Below, one piece after another: positions 9,243 through 16,110 of a DNA stretch of 64,000 nt. The stretch lies in assembly GCA_963753055.1 (NCBI GenBank), contig CAVWAP010000002.1, positions 434,001 through 498,000 of the forward strand. The letters run 5' to 3'. The notes under the pieces were generated by a model. That model was not told where the DNA came from and ran no database searches. It was given only the letters and a program-made list of their open reading frames with translations. The stretch is from JAUWGC01 sp963753055. Lineage in GTDB: Bacteria; Bacteroidota; Bacteroidia; Bacteroidales; B18-G4. Positions within the stretch are counted from its first letter, which is position 1; every line of letters starts with the position of its first letter. The translations under genes were made by a program, and so were the position numbers.

Positions 9243-10712
9243 ATGCAAACGGACTTATTGATATATAACACCCTCTCCCGTAAAAAGGAGAGGTTTGAAC
9301 CTATTGATCCGCCATTTGTTGGCATGTACGTGTGCGGCCCTACCGTCTATGGTGATGCACACCTGGGCCATACGCGACCAGCCATTACCTTCGACCTTAT
9401 CTTCCGCTATCTTAAAGAACTTGGTTACAAGGTCCGGTATGTCAGGAATATCACTGATGTCGGACATCTTGAAGACGATGCTGACGAGGGAGAAGACAAG
9501 GTCTCAAAAAGGGCCAGGCTGGAGCAGCTTGAGCCTATGGAGGTGGTACAGTACTTCACCGCCCGCTACCATGATAATATGCGTGCGATGAACGTAATGA
9601 TGCCCAGCATTGAGCCTCATGCATCCGGACATATCATTGAACAGATCGAGATGATCAAGAAGATCCTTGATGCAGGCATGGCCTATGAAAAGAATGGTTC
9701 AGTTTATTTCGATATTGAGAAATATAACCAGCAACATAAATACGGTATCCTTTCAGGAAGAAATGTAGAAGACCTGCTGGCTTTTACACGCGAGCTTGAA
9801 GGACAGGAGGAGAAGAAAAGTAGTTTTGACTTTGCCCTCTGGAAGAAAGCCACACCGGAGCACATCATGAAGTGGCCATCACCATGGAGCACAGGCTATC
9901 CCGGATGGCACCTTGAGTGTTCAGCCATGGGGACAAAATACCTTGGAGAGACATTCGATATTCATGGAGGAGGGATGGATTTGCTCTTTCCTCATCATGA
10001 ATCCGAAATTGCTCAATCCGTGGCAGCCAATGGAAAAGCACCTGTCAAGTACTGGCTGCACAATAACATGATTACCATCAACGGACAGAAAATGGGCAAG
10101 TCATTGGGTAATTCCGTTGCCCTCTATGAGTTCTTCAGCGGTGATCACAAATTGCTGGAAAAGGCATACAGTCCTATGACCATCCGCTTTTTCATCCTGC
10201 AGGCACATTACCGGAGCACATTGGATTTCTCAAATGAAGCCCTTCAGGCTTCGGAAAAAGGCCTGGAGAAGCTAATGACTGCCATGGAGACCCTCGGCAA
10301 GCTGCAGGCAGGAGCTAAGTCTGATTTTGATATTGCTGAGCTGAAAAATAACTGCTTTTCAGCCATGAATGATGACTTTAACTCACCTATCCTAATCTCT
10401 CACCTGTTTGAAGGAGTGCGGATCATCAATTCCATAAATGATGGAAAAGGAAGCCTTAATGAAGAAGACCTGGAATCCCTAAAAGGCCTTTTTCAAACTT
10501 TTGTAATACAGGTATTGGGACTTAGGAAAGACGAAGGCAAAACATCAGGGGACGACAGCCTTATCGGCAACCTCATAGAAACCCTTCTCCAACTCCGCCA
10601 GCAAGCAAAAAACAATAAAGACTTCGCCACAGCCGACAAGATCCGCGATCAACTCACCGAAATGGGAATTGAGGTTAAGGATACGAAAGATGGGGCGGAG
10701 TGGAGCCTCTGA
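9243..10712 (+). CDS. cysS: Cysteinyl-tRNA synthetase
   Basis: 489 aa class I synthetase. The HIGH-like motif is in VCGPTVYGDAHLGH, with the first zinc Cys. The other zinc ligands are visible in GWHLECSAMG and HHESE. The KMSKS motif appears as KMGKS followed by LGNS. It charges tRNA-Cys in the cytoplasm. It starts 1 base after kbl with no room for its own promoter. The TGA stop opens directly into a 100-base GA repeat, unlike a normal 3' end. Confidence 0.97.
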   Translation: MQTDLLIYNTLSRKKERFEPIDPPFVGMYVCGPTVYGDAHLGHTRPAITFDLIFRYLKELGYKVRYVRNITDVGHLEDDADEGEDKVSKRARLEQLEPMEVVQYFTARYHDNMRAMNVMMPSIEPHASGHIIEQIEMIKKILDAGMAYEKNGSVYFDIEKYNQQHKYGILSGRNVEDLLAFTRELEGQEEKKSSFDFALWKKATPEHIMKWPSPWSTGYPGWHLECSAMGTKYLGETFDIHGGGMDLLFPHHESEIAQSVAANGKAPVKYWLHNNMITINGQKMGKSLGNSVALYEFFSGDHKLLEKAYSPMTIRFFILQAHYRSTLDFSNEALQASEKGLEKLMTAMETLGKLQAGAKSDFDIAELKNNCFSAMNDDFNSPILISHLFEGVRIINSINDGKGSLNEEDLESLKGLFQTFVIQVLGLRKDEGKTSGDDSLIGNLIETLLQLRQQAKNNKDFATADKIRDQLTEMGIEVKDTKDGAEWSL

Positions 10713-10810
10713 GAAAAGAGAAAAGAGAAAAGAGAGAAGAGAAAAGAGAGAAGAGAGAAGAGAGAAGAGAAAAGAGAGAAGAGAAAAGAGAGAGAGAAAA
10801 GAGAAAAGAG
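10711..10810 (+). repeat. Left GA-rich arm (100 bp) between cysS and the four-helix-bundle gene
   Basis: Pure purine run of GAGAAAA and GAGAGAA units starting inside the cysS stop codon (TGAGAAAAG) and ending 2 bases before the stop codon of the minus-strand four-helix-bundle gene. Its gene-proximal edge reads AGAGATTT, mirrored by AAATCTCT at the right arm. With 11281-11343 it forms an inverted pair that could pair as a stem of roughly 60 bases. Confidence 0.9.
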
Positions 10811-10812
10811 AT

Positions 10813-11193
10813 TTATTTTTTCTTTAACATTTTTTCTTTTAAAAGATTCTTTCTTGCAGTATTAATACTGGATACAAATATTGCAATTAACTCATTATTT
10901 TCCTCAAGCATTCTTGAAATTTGAGAATTCCGGTGATTTAATTTTAAATCTCTAATTAGTTTTAAACCAATATATGTTTCTCGTAACTCTTTGAGCCCAA
11001 TACTTAGCTTATGAACAAAGTCTTTTCTAGACTCTGCACTTTGAGCTTCAGCAAAATTCAATGCTACAGCAATACTTGATCTTACTATTTGATTTGATAT
11101 AACAACTCCAGATGGTTTTTTTGAAAGGTTCTCAGACAGCAAAGAAACATCCCTCGCAAAAGAAATAATTCTTTCCTCAGTTTGATTTTTCAT
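10813..11193 (-). CDS. Four-helix-bundle protein (23S rRNA intervening-sequence protein / S23 family)
   Basis: 126 aa, all-helical. It shows the family pattern: an N-terminal helix with FARDVSLLSENL, then QIVRSSIAVALNFAEAQSA, then FVHKLSIGLKELRETYIGLKLI, then a last helix ending in a Lys tail. Relatives are encoded in 23S rRNA insertions of Leptospira and Coxiella, or act as the Avd accessory in diversity-generating retroelements. No reverse transcriptase, template repeat or rRNA is visible here. The gene is AT-rich, stands alone between convergent cysS and tyrS, and is framed by inverted GA/TC arms. Molecular role unknown. Confidence 0.85.
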   Translation of the reverse strand: MKNQTEERIISFARDVSLLSENLSKKPSGVVISNQIVRSSIAVALNFAEAQSAESRKDFVHKLSIGLKELRETYIGLKLIRDLKLNHRNSQISRMLEENNELIAIFVSSINTARKNLLKEKMLKKK

Positions 11194-11280
11194 ATTTAAG
11201 AATATTAGTATACTAGTTAATACTCTAAATAGAAAAATATACCCTGAAAAATTATAAAAATTTCAACAACCGGATCAAAT

Positions 11281-11343
11281 CTCTTCTCTCTTTTCTCTTT
11301 CTCTTTTCTCTTCTCTCTTCTCTCTTCTCTCTTCTCTCTTCTC
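11281..11343 (+). repeat. Right TC-rich arm abutting the tyrS stop codon
   Basis: About 63 bases of CTCTT/CTCTTTT units running into the tyrS TGA. It is the reverse-complement partner of the GA arm at 10711-10810; both arms end on the inner side with AAATCTCT/AGAGATTT. Confidence 0.9.
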
Positions 11344-12616
11344 ATTTGGTTCTCACCAAATAGTAATTCTTCTTTCCCTTTTGAACCAGGATGTATTTCC
11401 CATTAAGCAGATCCTTGGTGCCGATTACATACTCTTCTTTAACTTTTTCCTTGTTCATTGAAACGCCGTTGTCTTTCAACATTCGACGGGCTTCGCCTTT
11501 GGAGTTGAAGATGTCAGTAGCTTCTGCCAGGAAGTCGACGACATTGATGCCGGACTGGATGGTGGATTTGGGGACGTCACTTTGCGGGACCCCCTCGAAG
11601 ACGCTGAGCAGCATTTTTTCATCTAGATTCTTAAGGGCTTCGGTAGTGCCTTTTCCAAAAAGGATCTGTGAAGCTTCCACTGCCGCATTGTATTCATCTT
11701 CTGAATGAACCCGTATGGTAAGGTCTTTGGCCAGTGTCTTCTGCAATGTGCGAAGATGCGGTGCTTCAGCCTGTTCCTTCTCCATGGATTCAATTTCTTC
11801 TTTGGAGAAAAGGGTGAAGATCCTTATGAATTTGGCAGCATCCTCATCTGACACATTGAGCCAGAACTGGTAGAATGAATAAGGTGAGGTTCTCTCTGGA
11901 TCGAGCCAGACATTGCCTTGCTCAGTCTTACCGAACTTTCCTCCATCAGCCTTGGTGATCAAAGGGCAGGTGAGGGCAAATGCCTCTCCCCCTGTCTTTC
12001 TGCGAATGAGTTCCGTGCCTGTTAAAATATTTCCCCATTGATCGGAGCCACCCATCTGCAACTTGCAGCTGTTATGCTGGTATAAATGAAGGAAGTCATA
12101 ACCCTGAACCAGCTGGTACGAGAACTCGGTAAAGGAAAGGCCGGTTTCTAGCCTTTTCTGGACTGAGTCCTTGGCCATCATATAGTTGACCGTGATGTGC
12201 TTGCCAATATTCCTGATGAAGTCCAGGAAAGATAACTTGCTCATCCAGTCATAATTATTGACAATCTCTGCAGAATTATTCCCTGAGTCAAAGTCAAGAA
12301 ACTTTAACAACTGCTCTTTGATACATTCCTGGTTGTAACGGAGCGTTTTAATATCCAGGAGATTCCTTTCTTCAGATTTACCGGATGGGTCGCCAACCAT
12401 CCCGGTTGCACCGCCTACAAGAGCTATAGGTTTATGCCCATGAATCTGGAAATGCTTCAGCATCATTACAGAAACAAGATGTCCGATATGTAGGGAGTCG
12501 GCAGTAGGGTCAATGCCAACATATGCAATGGTCATCTCTTTATCAAGCTGCTCCTCAGTTCCCGGGGTCATGTCGTGGATCATCCCCCGCCATTTCAATT
12601 CTTCAATAAAGTTCAT
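11342..12616 (-). CDS. tyrS: Tyrosyl-tRNA synthetase
   Basis: 424 aa from the ATG at 12616. A TTG start at 12634 would lie on the promoter box TATATTTG and is rejected. Class I motifs: YVGIDPTADSLHIGH (HIGH) and the KMSKS equivalent KFGKTEQGN. Tyrosine-recognition segments include YQLVQGYDF and GGSDQWGN. The C-terminus has an S4-like RNA-binding domain (GEARRMLKDNGVSMN). It charges tRNA-Tyr. Divergent from the SDR gene, convergent with the four-helix-bundle locus. Confidence 0.96.
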   Translation of the reverse strand: MNFIEELKWRGMIHDMTPGTEEQLDKEMTIAYVGIDPTADSLHIGHLVSVMMLKHFQIHGHKPIALVGGATGMVGDPSGKSEERNLLDIKTLRYNQECIKEQLLKFLDFDSGNNSAEIVNNYDWMSKLSFLDFIRNIGKHITVNYMMAKDSVQKRLETGLSFTEFSYQLVQGYDFLHLYQHNSCKLQMGGSDQWGNILTGTELIRRKTGGEAFALTCPLITKADGGKFGKTEQGNVWLDPERTSPYSFYQFWLNVSDEDAAKFIRIFTLFSKEEIESMEKEQAEAPHLRTLQKTLAKDLTIRVHSEDEYNAAVEASQILFGKGTTEALKNLDEKMLLSVFEGVPQSDVPKSTIQSGINVVDFLAEATDIFNSKGEARRMLKDNGVSMNKEKVKEEYVIGTKDLLNGKYILVQKGKKNYYLVRTK

Positions 12617-12631
12617 TCGCAGAGTTTTATG

Positions 12632-12639
12632 CAAATATA
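12632..12639 (-). promoter_or_regulatory. -7 box TATATTTG of tyrS
   Basis: Exact TAnnTTTG on the minus strand, 15 bases before the tyrS ATG. It predicts a leader of about 10 bases and fixes the start at 12616. Confidence 0.6.
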
Positions 12640-12658
12640 GTATTCTGGGAGAAATTGT

Positions 12659-12666
12659 TAGCTTTG
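12659..12666 (+). promoter_or_regulatory. -7 box TAGCTTTG of the SDR gene, leaderless geometry
   Basis: TAnnTTTG match with only 4 bases before the ATG at 12671, so transcription would begin at or next to the start codon. Confidence 0.55.
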
Positions 12667-12670
12667 CCTC

Positions 12671-13684
12671 ATGATTTTAGTTACCGGAGGTACAGGTCTT
12701 GTTGGAGCTCATTTGTTACTTGAGCTGGCGCGGGAAAAACAGCATATCAAGGCATTAAAAAGATCTTCAAGCAAACTGGATTACGTTAAAATGGTATTTG
12801 ACCATTATGAGAAAAATTCAGATGAGCTTTATAAGAAGATTGAATGGGTTGAAGGGGATATTCTTGATGTATTGTCACTGGAAAAGGCCATGCATGATGT
12901 GGAGTACATTTACCACTCGGCAGCCATCGTTTCTTTCCATAAGGATGATAGGCAATCTATGATGAAGGCAAATGTGGAGGGAACAGCCAATGTAGTCAAC
13001 ATTGCCCTGCAGGAAGGTGTTAAAAAGCTATGCTTTGTCAGTTCCATCGCTGCCCTTGGAAGAGATGAAAACAATGGTGTCATTGATGAAAATTCTCCAT
13101 GGGTGCACTCTAAGAATAACTCTGTATACAGCATCAGTAAATACAGTGCTGAAAAAGAAGTATGGAGAGGGATGGAAGAAGGTCTTGATGCTGTCATCGT
13201 CAACCCTTCCATAATATTTGGCCTGGCAAGTCCAGCTAAAGGAAGTACGAAAATATTCTCAACAGTATGGGATGGCCTGAAGTTTTATACATCAGGGGTC
13301 AATGGTTTTGTTGATGTGAAAGATGTGGCCAGGATCATGATACTTTTAATGGAAAGCGATATTAAAAGCCAGCGCTTTGTTGTAAATGCCGACAATGTGA
13401 AATACAGGGATATCTTCTGGCAGATCGCTGACATCTATAGTAAACCCAGACCCAAAATCCTGGTGAACAGGCTGATGGGTGGCATCGCCTGGAGGTTGCT
13501 TAAGATCCTTAGCTTGTTTACAGGCAAGTCACCATTGGTTACAAAGGAAACAGTCAGAACAGGGCAGAATGAATACAGGTACTCCAATGATAAGGTCAGG
13601 GCAGCGCTCGACTATGATTTCATTGATATTCAAAAAACTATTGAAGATACAGCCCTGAGCGTTAAAAAATATTATCTCAACTAA
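12671..13684 (+). CDS. NAD(P)-dependent epimerase/dehydratase (extended SDR)
   Basis: 337 aa. GGTGLVG (residues 6-12) is the Rossmann glycine motif; SSIAALG and YSISKYSAE supply the catalytic Ser and YxxxK. The C-terminal half is typical of extended SDRs related to dihydroflavonol-4-reductase or sugar epimerases. Substrate not determinable. The flavodoxin gene follows, but a separate promoter lies between them, so linkage is weak. The -7 box sits 4 bases from the ATG. Confidence 0.85.
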   Translation: MILVTGGTGLVGAHLLLELAREKQHIKALKRSSSKLDYVKMVFDHYEKNSDELYKKIEWVEGDILDVLSLEKAMHDVEYIYHSAAIVSFHKDDRQSMMKANVEGTANVVNIALQEGVKKLCFVSSIAALGRDENNGVIDENSPWVHSKNNSVYSISKYSAEKEVWRGMEEGLDAVIVNPSIIFGLASPAKGSTKIFSTVWDGLKFYTSGVNGFVDVKDVARIMILLMESDIKSQRFVVNADNVKYRDIFWQIADIYSKPRPKILVNRLMGGIAWRLLKILSLFTGKSPLVTKETVRTGQNEYRYSNDKVRAALDYDFIDIQKTIEDTALSVKKYYLN

Positions 13685-13709
13685 GCCTGTTATTATGGGT
13701 GAATTATCA

Positions 13710-13717
13710 TATTTTTG
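13710..13717 (+). promoter_or_regulatory. -7 box TATTTTTG of the flavodoxin gene
   Basis: TAnnTTTG match 34 bases before the ATG at 13752. It lies inside the longer frame that opens at 13695, arguing against that upstream start. Confidence 0.5.
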
Positions 13718-13751
13718 TCCAAGAGCATCCTTAGATATTAAAAATCGAAAA

Positions 13752-14273
13752 ATGAAAAAAATAGCATTGATCTACTGGCCTAAAAAAGGAAATGTTGAAA
13801 AAGCAGCTCACCAGATCTATGAGCAATTCGATAAGTCCATCATTGATATTTTTACCATAACTGCTGTCGATATGGAGCAATTGTCTCAATATGAGAACAT
13901 CATCATCGGGGGCTCAACTACCGGCGCAGATAACTGGGAAGACGCACATAAATCAAGGTGGATTGAGTTCTTTAAGGGCCTGGAAAAGATTAATCCTTCA
14001 GGGAAAAAAGTTGCATTCTTCGGCCTGGGCGACCAGATCCTTTATCCTGATCATTTTGTCGATAGCATGGCCCAACTGAAAAGTGAATTTGCAAAGTTCG
14101 ATGTGCAATTCGTAGGCACATGGTCAACAGAAGGCTATGAACATACTGGCTCTGACTCCATTGAGGATGAGAAGTTTATCGGATTGGCATTGGATGAAGA
14201 CCAACAACCAGAAATGACTTCTGGCCGCATCAAAGCATGGACTGATCAAATCAAATCGGAACTTGGTCTTTAG
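13752..14273 (+). CDS. Flavodoxin
   Basis: 173 aa from the ATG at 13752, which gives the expected N-terminus KKIALIYWPKKGNVEKAA. The FMN phosphate loop is WPKKGNV rather than the classic SxTGNT. The isoalloxazine loops are GGSTTGADNWED and FGLGDQILYPDHF. The insertion YEHTGSDSIEDEKFIGLALD marks a long-chain flavodoxin. It carries single electrons in the cytoplasm; its partner reductases are not in the window. Confidence 0.9.
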   Translation: MKKIALIYWPKKGNVEKAAHQIYEQFDKSIIDIFTITAVDMEQLSQYENIIIGGSTTGADNWEDAHKSRWIEFFKGLEKINPSGKKVAFFGLGDQILYPDHFVDSMAQLKSEFAKFDVQFVGTWSTEGYEHTGSDSIEDEKFIGLALDEDQQPEMTSGRIKAWTDQIKSELGL

Positions 14274-14303
14274 CTAACTGGCAGGAATACTATCCCTACC
14301 TAA

Positions 14304-14385
14304 TTTCATTAAAAAATGAAAGAGAGCAATGACCAATTGCTCCCTTACCCAAATCTTTTAAATTATCAAATAGAAAAAATTAACC
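14304..14385 (+). repeat. Hairpin leader motif, copy 1 (degenerate)
   Basis: Hairpin GAGCAAT-GACCA-ATTGCTC at 14324-14342, followed by TTACCCAAATCT and AAATTATCAAATAG. The position matching the ATG of copy 2 reads ATAG, so no start codon remains. It is preceded by a small inverted repeat TTTCATT/AATGAAA (14304-14321). Confidence 0.6.
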
Positions 14386-14559
14386 TTTTAAGTTAAATTT
14401 TCACTTATTAATACTGAAAAATGAAAAAGGTAACCCTGTTTTTTTAAAAAAAATTAAAAAAACTTGAATTTTTGTTGGAATTTTTAAAATATATGCAGGG
14501 ATTCTGTTTGCAATTTATGCAGAGATCTGGTCAAAAGTAAGTAATTTCCGAACCTCTTA

Positions 14560-14631
14560 AAATGTGAAGAGAGCGTTGACCAGACGCTCTCTAACCCAAA
14601 TCTAATAAATTATCAAAATGAAAAAATTAAC
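14560..14631 (+). repeat. Hairpin leader motif, copy 2
   Basis: Nine-base stem AGAGAGCGT/ACGCTCTCT around TGACCAG (14568-14592), then AACCCAAATCT, then AAATTATCAAAATG. The stem differs from copy 1 by paired changes while the TGACCA loop and the tail are kept, which points to a conserved RNA fold. The ATG (14618) yields only seven codons. Confidence 0.6.
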
Positions 14632-14715
14632 AATACGTTGACTAAATGCACGTATTTGTACGCGAATATATAATGAATGTGTCTCATAATGGTAAAATAT
14701 TTATTAACATTTTCA

Positions 14716-14736
14716 AATTTAGACAATGTCTAAATT
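14716..14736. repeat. Perfect inverted repeat AATTTAGAC-AAT-GTCTAAATT
   Basis: Nine-base arms with a 3-base centre, 37 bases from the U32 stop codon in the convergent intergenic region. It could be a regulator site or weak terminator stem; there is no T-run on either side to decide. Confidence 0.5.
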
Positions 14737-14772
14737 GAATAAATCCACGAAAGCGGATGTAAATAAGGGGGG

Positions 14773-16026
14773 TTACGTTATGTTGACAATTTTAAATAAT
14801 TTATCGGACCTTCTTACAAGGGATTTTACCAAAATGGAACAGAGCTCTCCCTGCCTGGCAGTATGAACAGGCTTTAAATCCACCCTGATTTCTTGAATTT
14901 TTTCTTCAAGGACTCCTGTAGTGGGTCCCTGGATATAAACTTCATCACCCACATTCAAAGGCTCGGCTTCAATCTTTATTTCAGCCACACTTAGTTTTGA
15001 AAAGAAATTTGTGACCTTCCCAACATAGATTTTCTTTTTGGTGGCCTGGGATCCGTACTTTTTTGTCCATTCACCCATCTTTCTGCCCAGGTAATAGCCA
15101 TCCCAGAATCCCCGGTTGTAAACAGTCTTAAGCCGGGCATTCCACTGCTCAATTCTTTCAGGGGTATAGTCGCTATCACAATAAGCCTGAACCGCCTCCT
15201 TGTAACACTGCGTGACCGTTTTTACATATTCAGGTGCCCTGCCACGCCCTTCAATCTTCAAAACACGGACACCTGCCTCCAGTATCTTGTCAAGAAAGTC
15301 GATGGTCTTTAGATCCTGTGGTGACATAATATACTCATTGTCTATTGCCAGCTCAACATCCCCATCCATATCTGTTACCTTATAGGGCCTTCTGCAAAGC
15401 TGCAGGCATTCACCCCTGTTAGCCGAGTAATTCAGGTTGTCCAGGCTTAAATAGCACTTTCCTGAAACAGCCATACAAAGGGCACCGTGAGCGAACACCT
15501 CTATCTGTATACGGTTCCCTGAAGGACCGCAGATATTTTCATCTTCAATAGCCCTGGTAATAGCAGCTACCTGGTCCAGCTTCAGCTCTCTGGCTGTTAC
15601 CATCACATCTGCATACCTGGAATAGTATTTTACGGCTTCCAGGTTGGTAATATTTGTCTGTGTCGACATATGCACTTCCATGCCAACTTCATTGGCATAC
15701 TGCAACACGGATTGGTCAGATGCAATAATAGCAGTGATCTCATTTTGTCTGGCAGAATCAACGATGGATCGCATTAAAGGCAGCTCATCATCATATATAA
15801 CTGTATTGAGTGTGATATATGATTTGATGTTGTTTTCATGACAGATTATGGAAATCTTTTCCAGGTCATCCAATGTGAAATTCTTGCTTGACTTGGCACG
15901 CATGTTCAATTGAGCAATGCCAAAATAAACCGCATCAGCACCGCCCTGAATAGCTGCTGTCAGGGATTCGTAAGAACCAACAGGCGACATGATCTCAACC
16001 TGGGAAGCATCAATGGCTTTCTTCAT
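14773..16026 (-). CDS. U32-family protein (TrhP/RlhA-like RNA hydroxylase family)
   Basis: 417 aa from the ATG at 16026. A longer frame to 16098 would overlap the promoters of both this gene and the protease gene. The segment EVFAHGALCMAVSGKCYLS matches the U32 PROSITE signature exactly, with two of its conserved Cys. GECLQLCRRPY supplies two more, likely iron-sulfur ligands. Characterised relatives YegQ/TrhP and YdcP/RlhA hydroxylate tRNA U34 or 23S rRNA rather than degrade protein. Which of these applies is not clear from sequence. Confidence 0.88.
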   Translation of the reverse strand: MKKAIDASQVEIMSPVGSYESLTAAIQGGADAVYFGIAQLNMRAKSSKNFTLDDLEKISIICHENNIKSYITLNTVIYDDELPLMRSIVDSARQNEITAIIASDQSVLQYANEVGMEVHMSTQTNITNLEAVKYYSRYADVMVTARELKLDQVAAITRAIEDENICGPSGNRIQIEVFAHGALCMAVSGKCYLSLDNLNYSANRGECLQLCRRPYKVTDMDGDVELAIDNEYIMSPQDLKTIDFLDKILEAGVRVLKIEGRGRAPEYVKTVTQCYKEAVQAYCDSDYTPERIEQWNARLKTVYNRGFWDGYYLGRKMGEWTKKYGSQATKKKIYVGKVTNFFSKLSVAEIKIEAEPLNVGDEVYIQGPTTGVLEEKIQEIRVDLKPVHTARQGELCSILVKSLVRRSDKLFKIVNIT

Positions 16027-16031
16027 GTTTG

Positions 16032-16039
16032 CAAAATTA
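16032..16039 (-). promoter_or_regulatory. -7 box TAATTTTG of the U32 gene, leaderless geometry
   Basis: Exact TAnnTTTG on the minus strand, 5 bases before the ATG at 16026, so the mRNA would have essentially no leader. Confidence 0.55.
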
Positions 16040-16065
16040 ACAATATAAAAATCAGCATTATTCTC

Positions 16066-16073
16066 TATTTTTG
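16066..16073 (+). promoter_or_regulatory. -7 box TATTTTTG of the tricorn-like protease gene
   Basis: TAnnTTTG match, 10 bases before the ATG at 16084 and 37 before the preferred ATG at 16111. It is back-to-back with the U32 box about 26 bases away. Confidence 0.5.
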
Positions 16074-16110
16074 TTTTTCTGCTATGAAAACCTTTCAAAC
16101 AAATATTCCT

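Larger units (their letters stand above)
14274..14772. other. AT-rich 499-bp intergenic region with duplicated leader motif and a palindrome
   Basis: No gene of credible length lies here, between convergent flavodoxin and U32 genes. The region holds two copies of a hairpin plus A/C-rich leader (14304-14385 and 14560-14631), homopolymer runs of T and A near 14440-14460, and a perfect inverted repeat at 14716-14736. The second leader copy ends in an ATG that opens a frame of only seven codons, suggesting loss of the gene once attached. Confidence 0.7.

Noticed and set aside
10700..10924. 74-codon Lys/Glu/Arg-rich frame over the GA arm
   Set aside because: It is a translation of the GA microsatellite followed by antisense of the four-helix-bundle gene; there is no independent coding evidence.
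10813..11193. Diversity-generating retroelement accessory (Avd)
   Set aside because: No reverse transcriptase, template repeat or variable target gene is present within the window.
12617..12634. TTG-initiated extension of tyrS
   Set aside because: The TTG is part of the TATATTTG promoter box; the ATG at 12616 gives the expected N-terminus.
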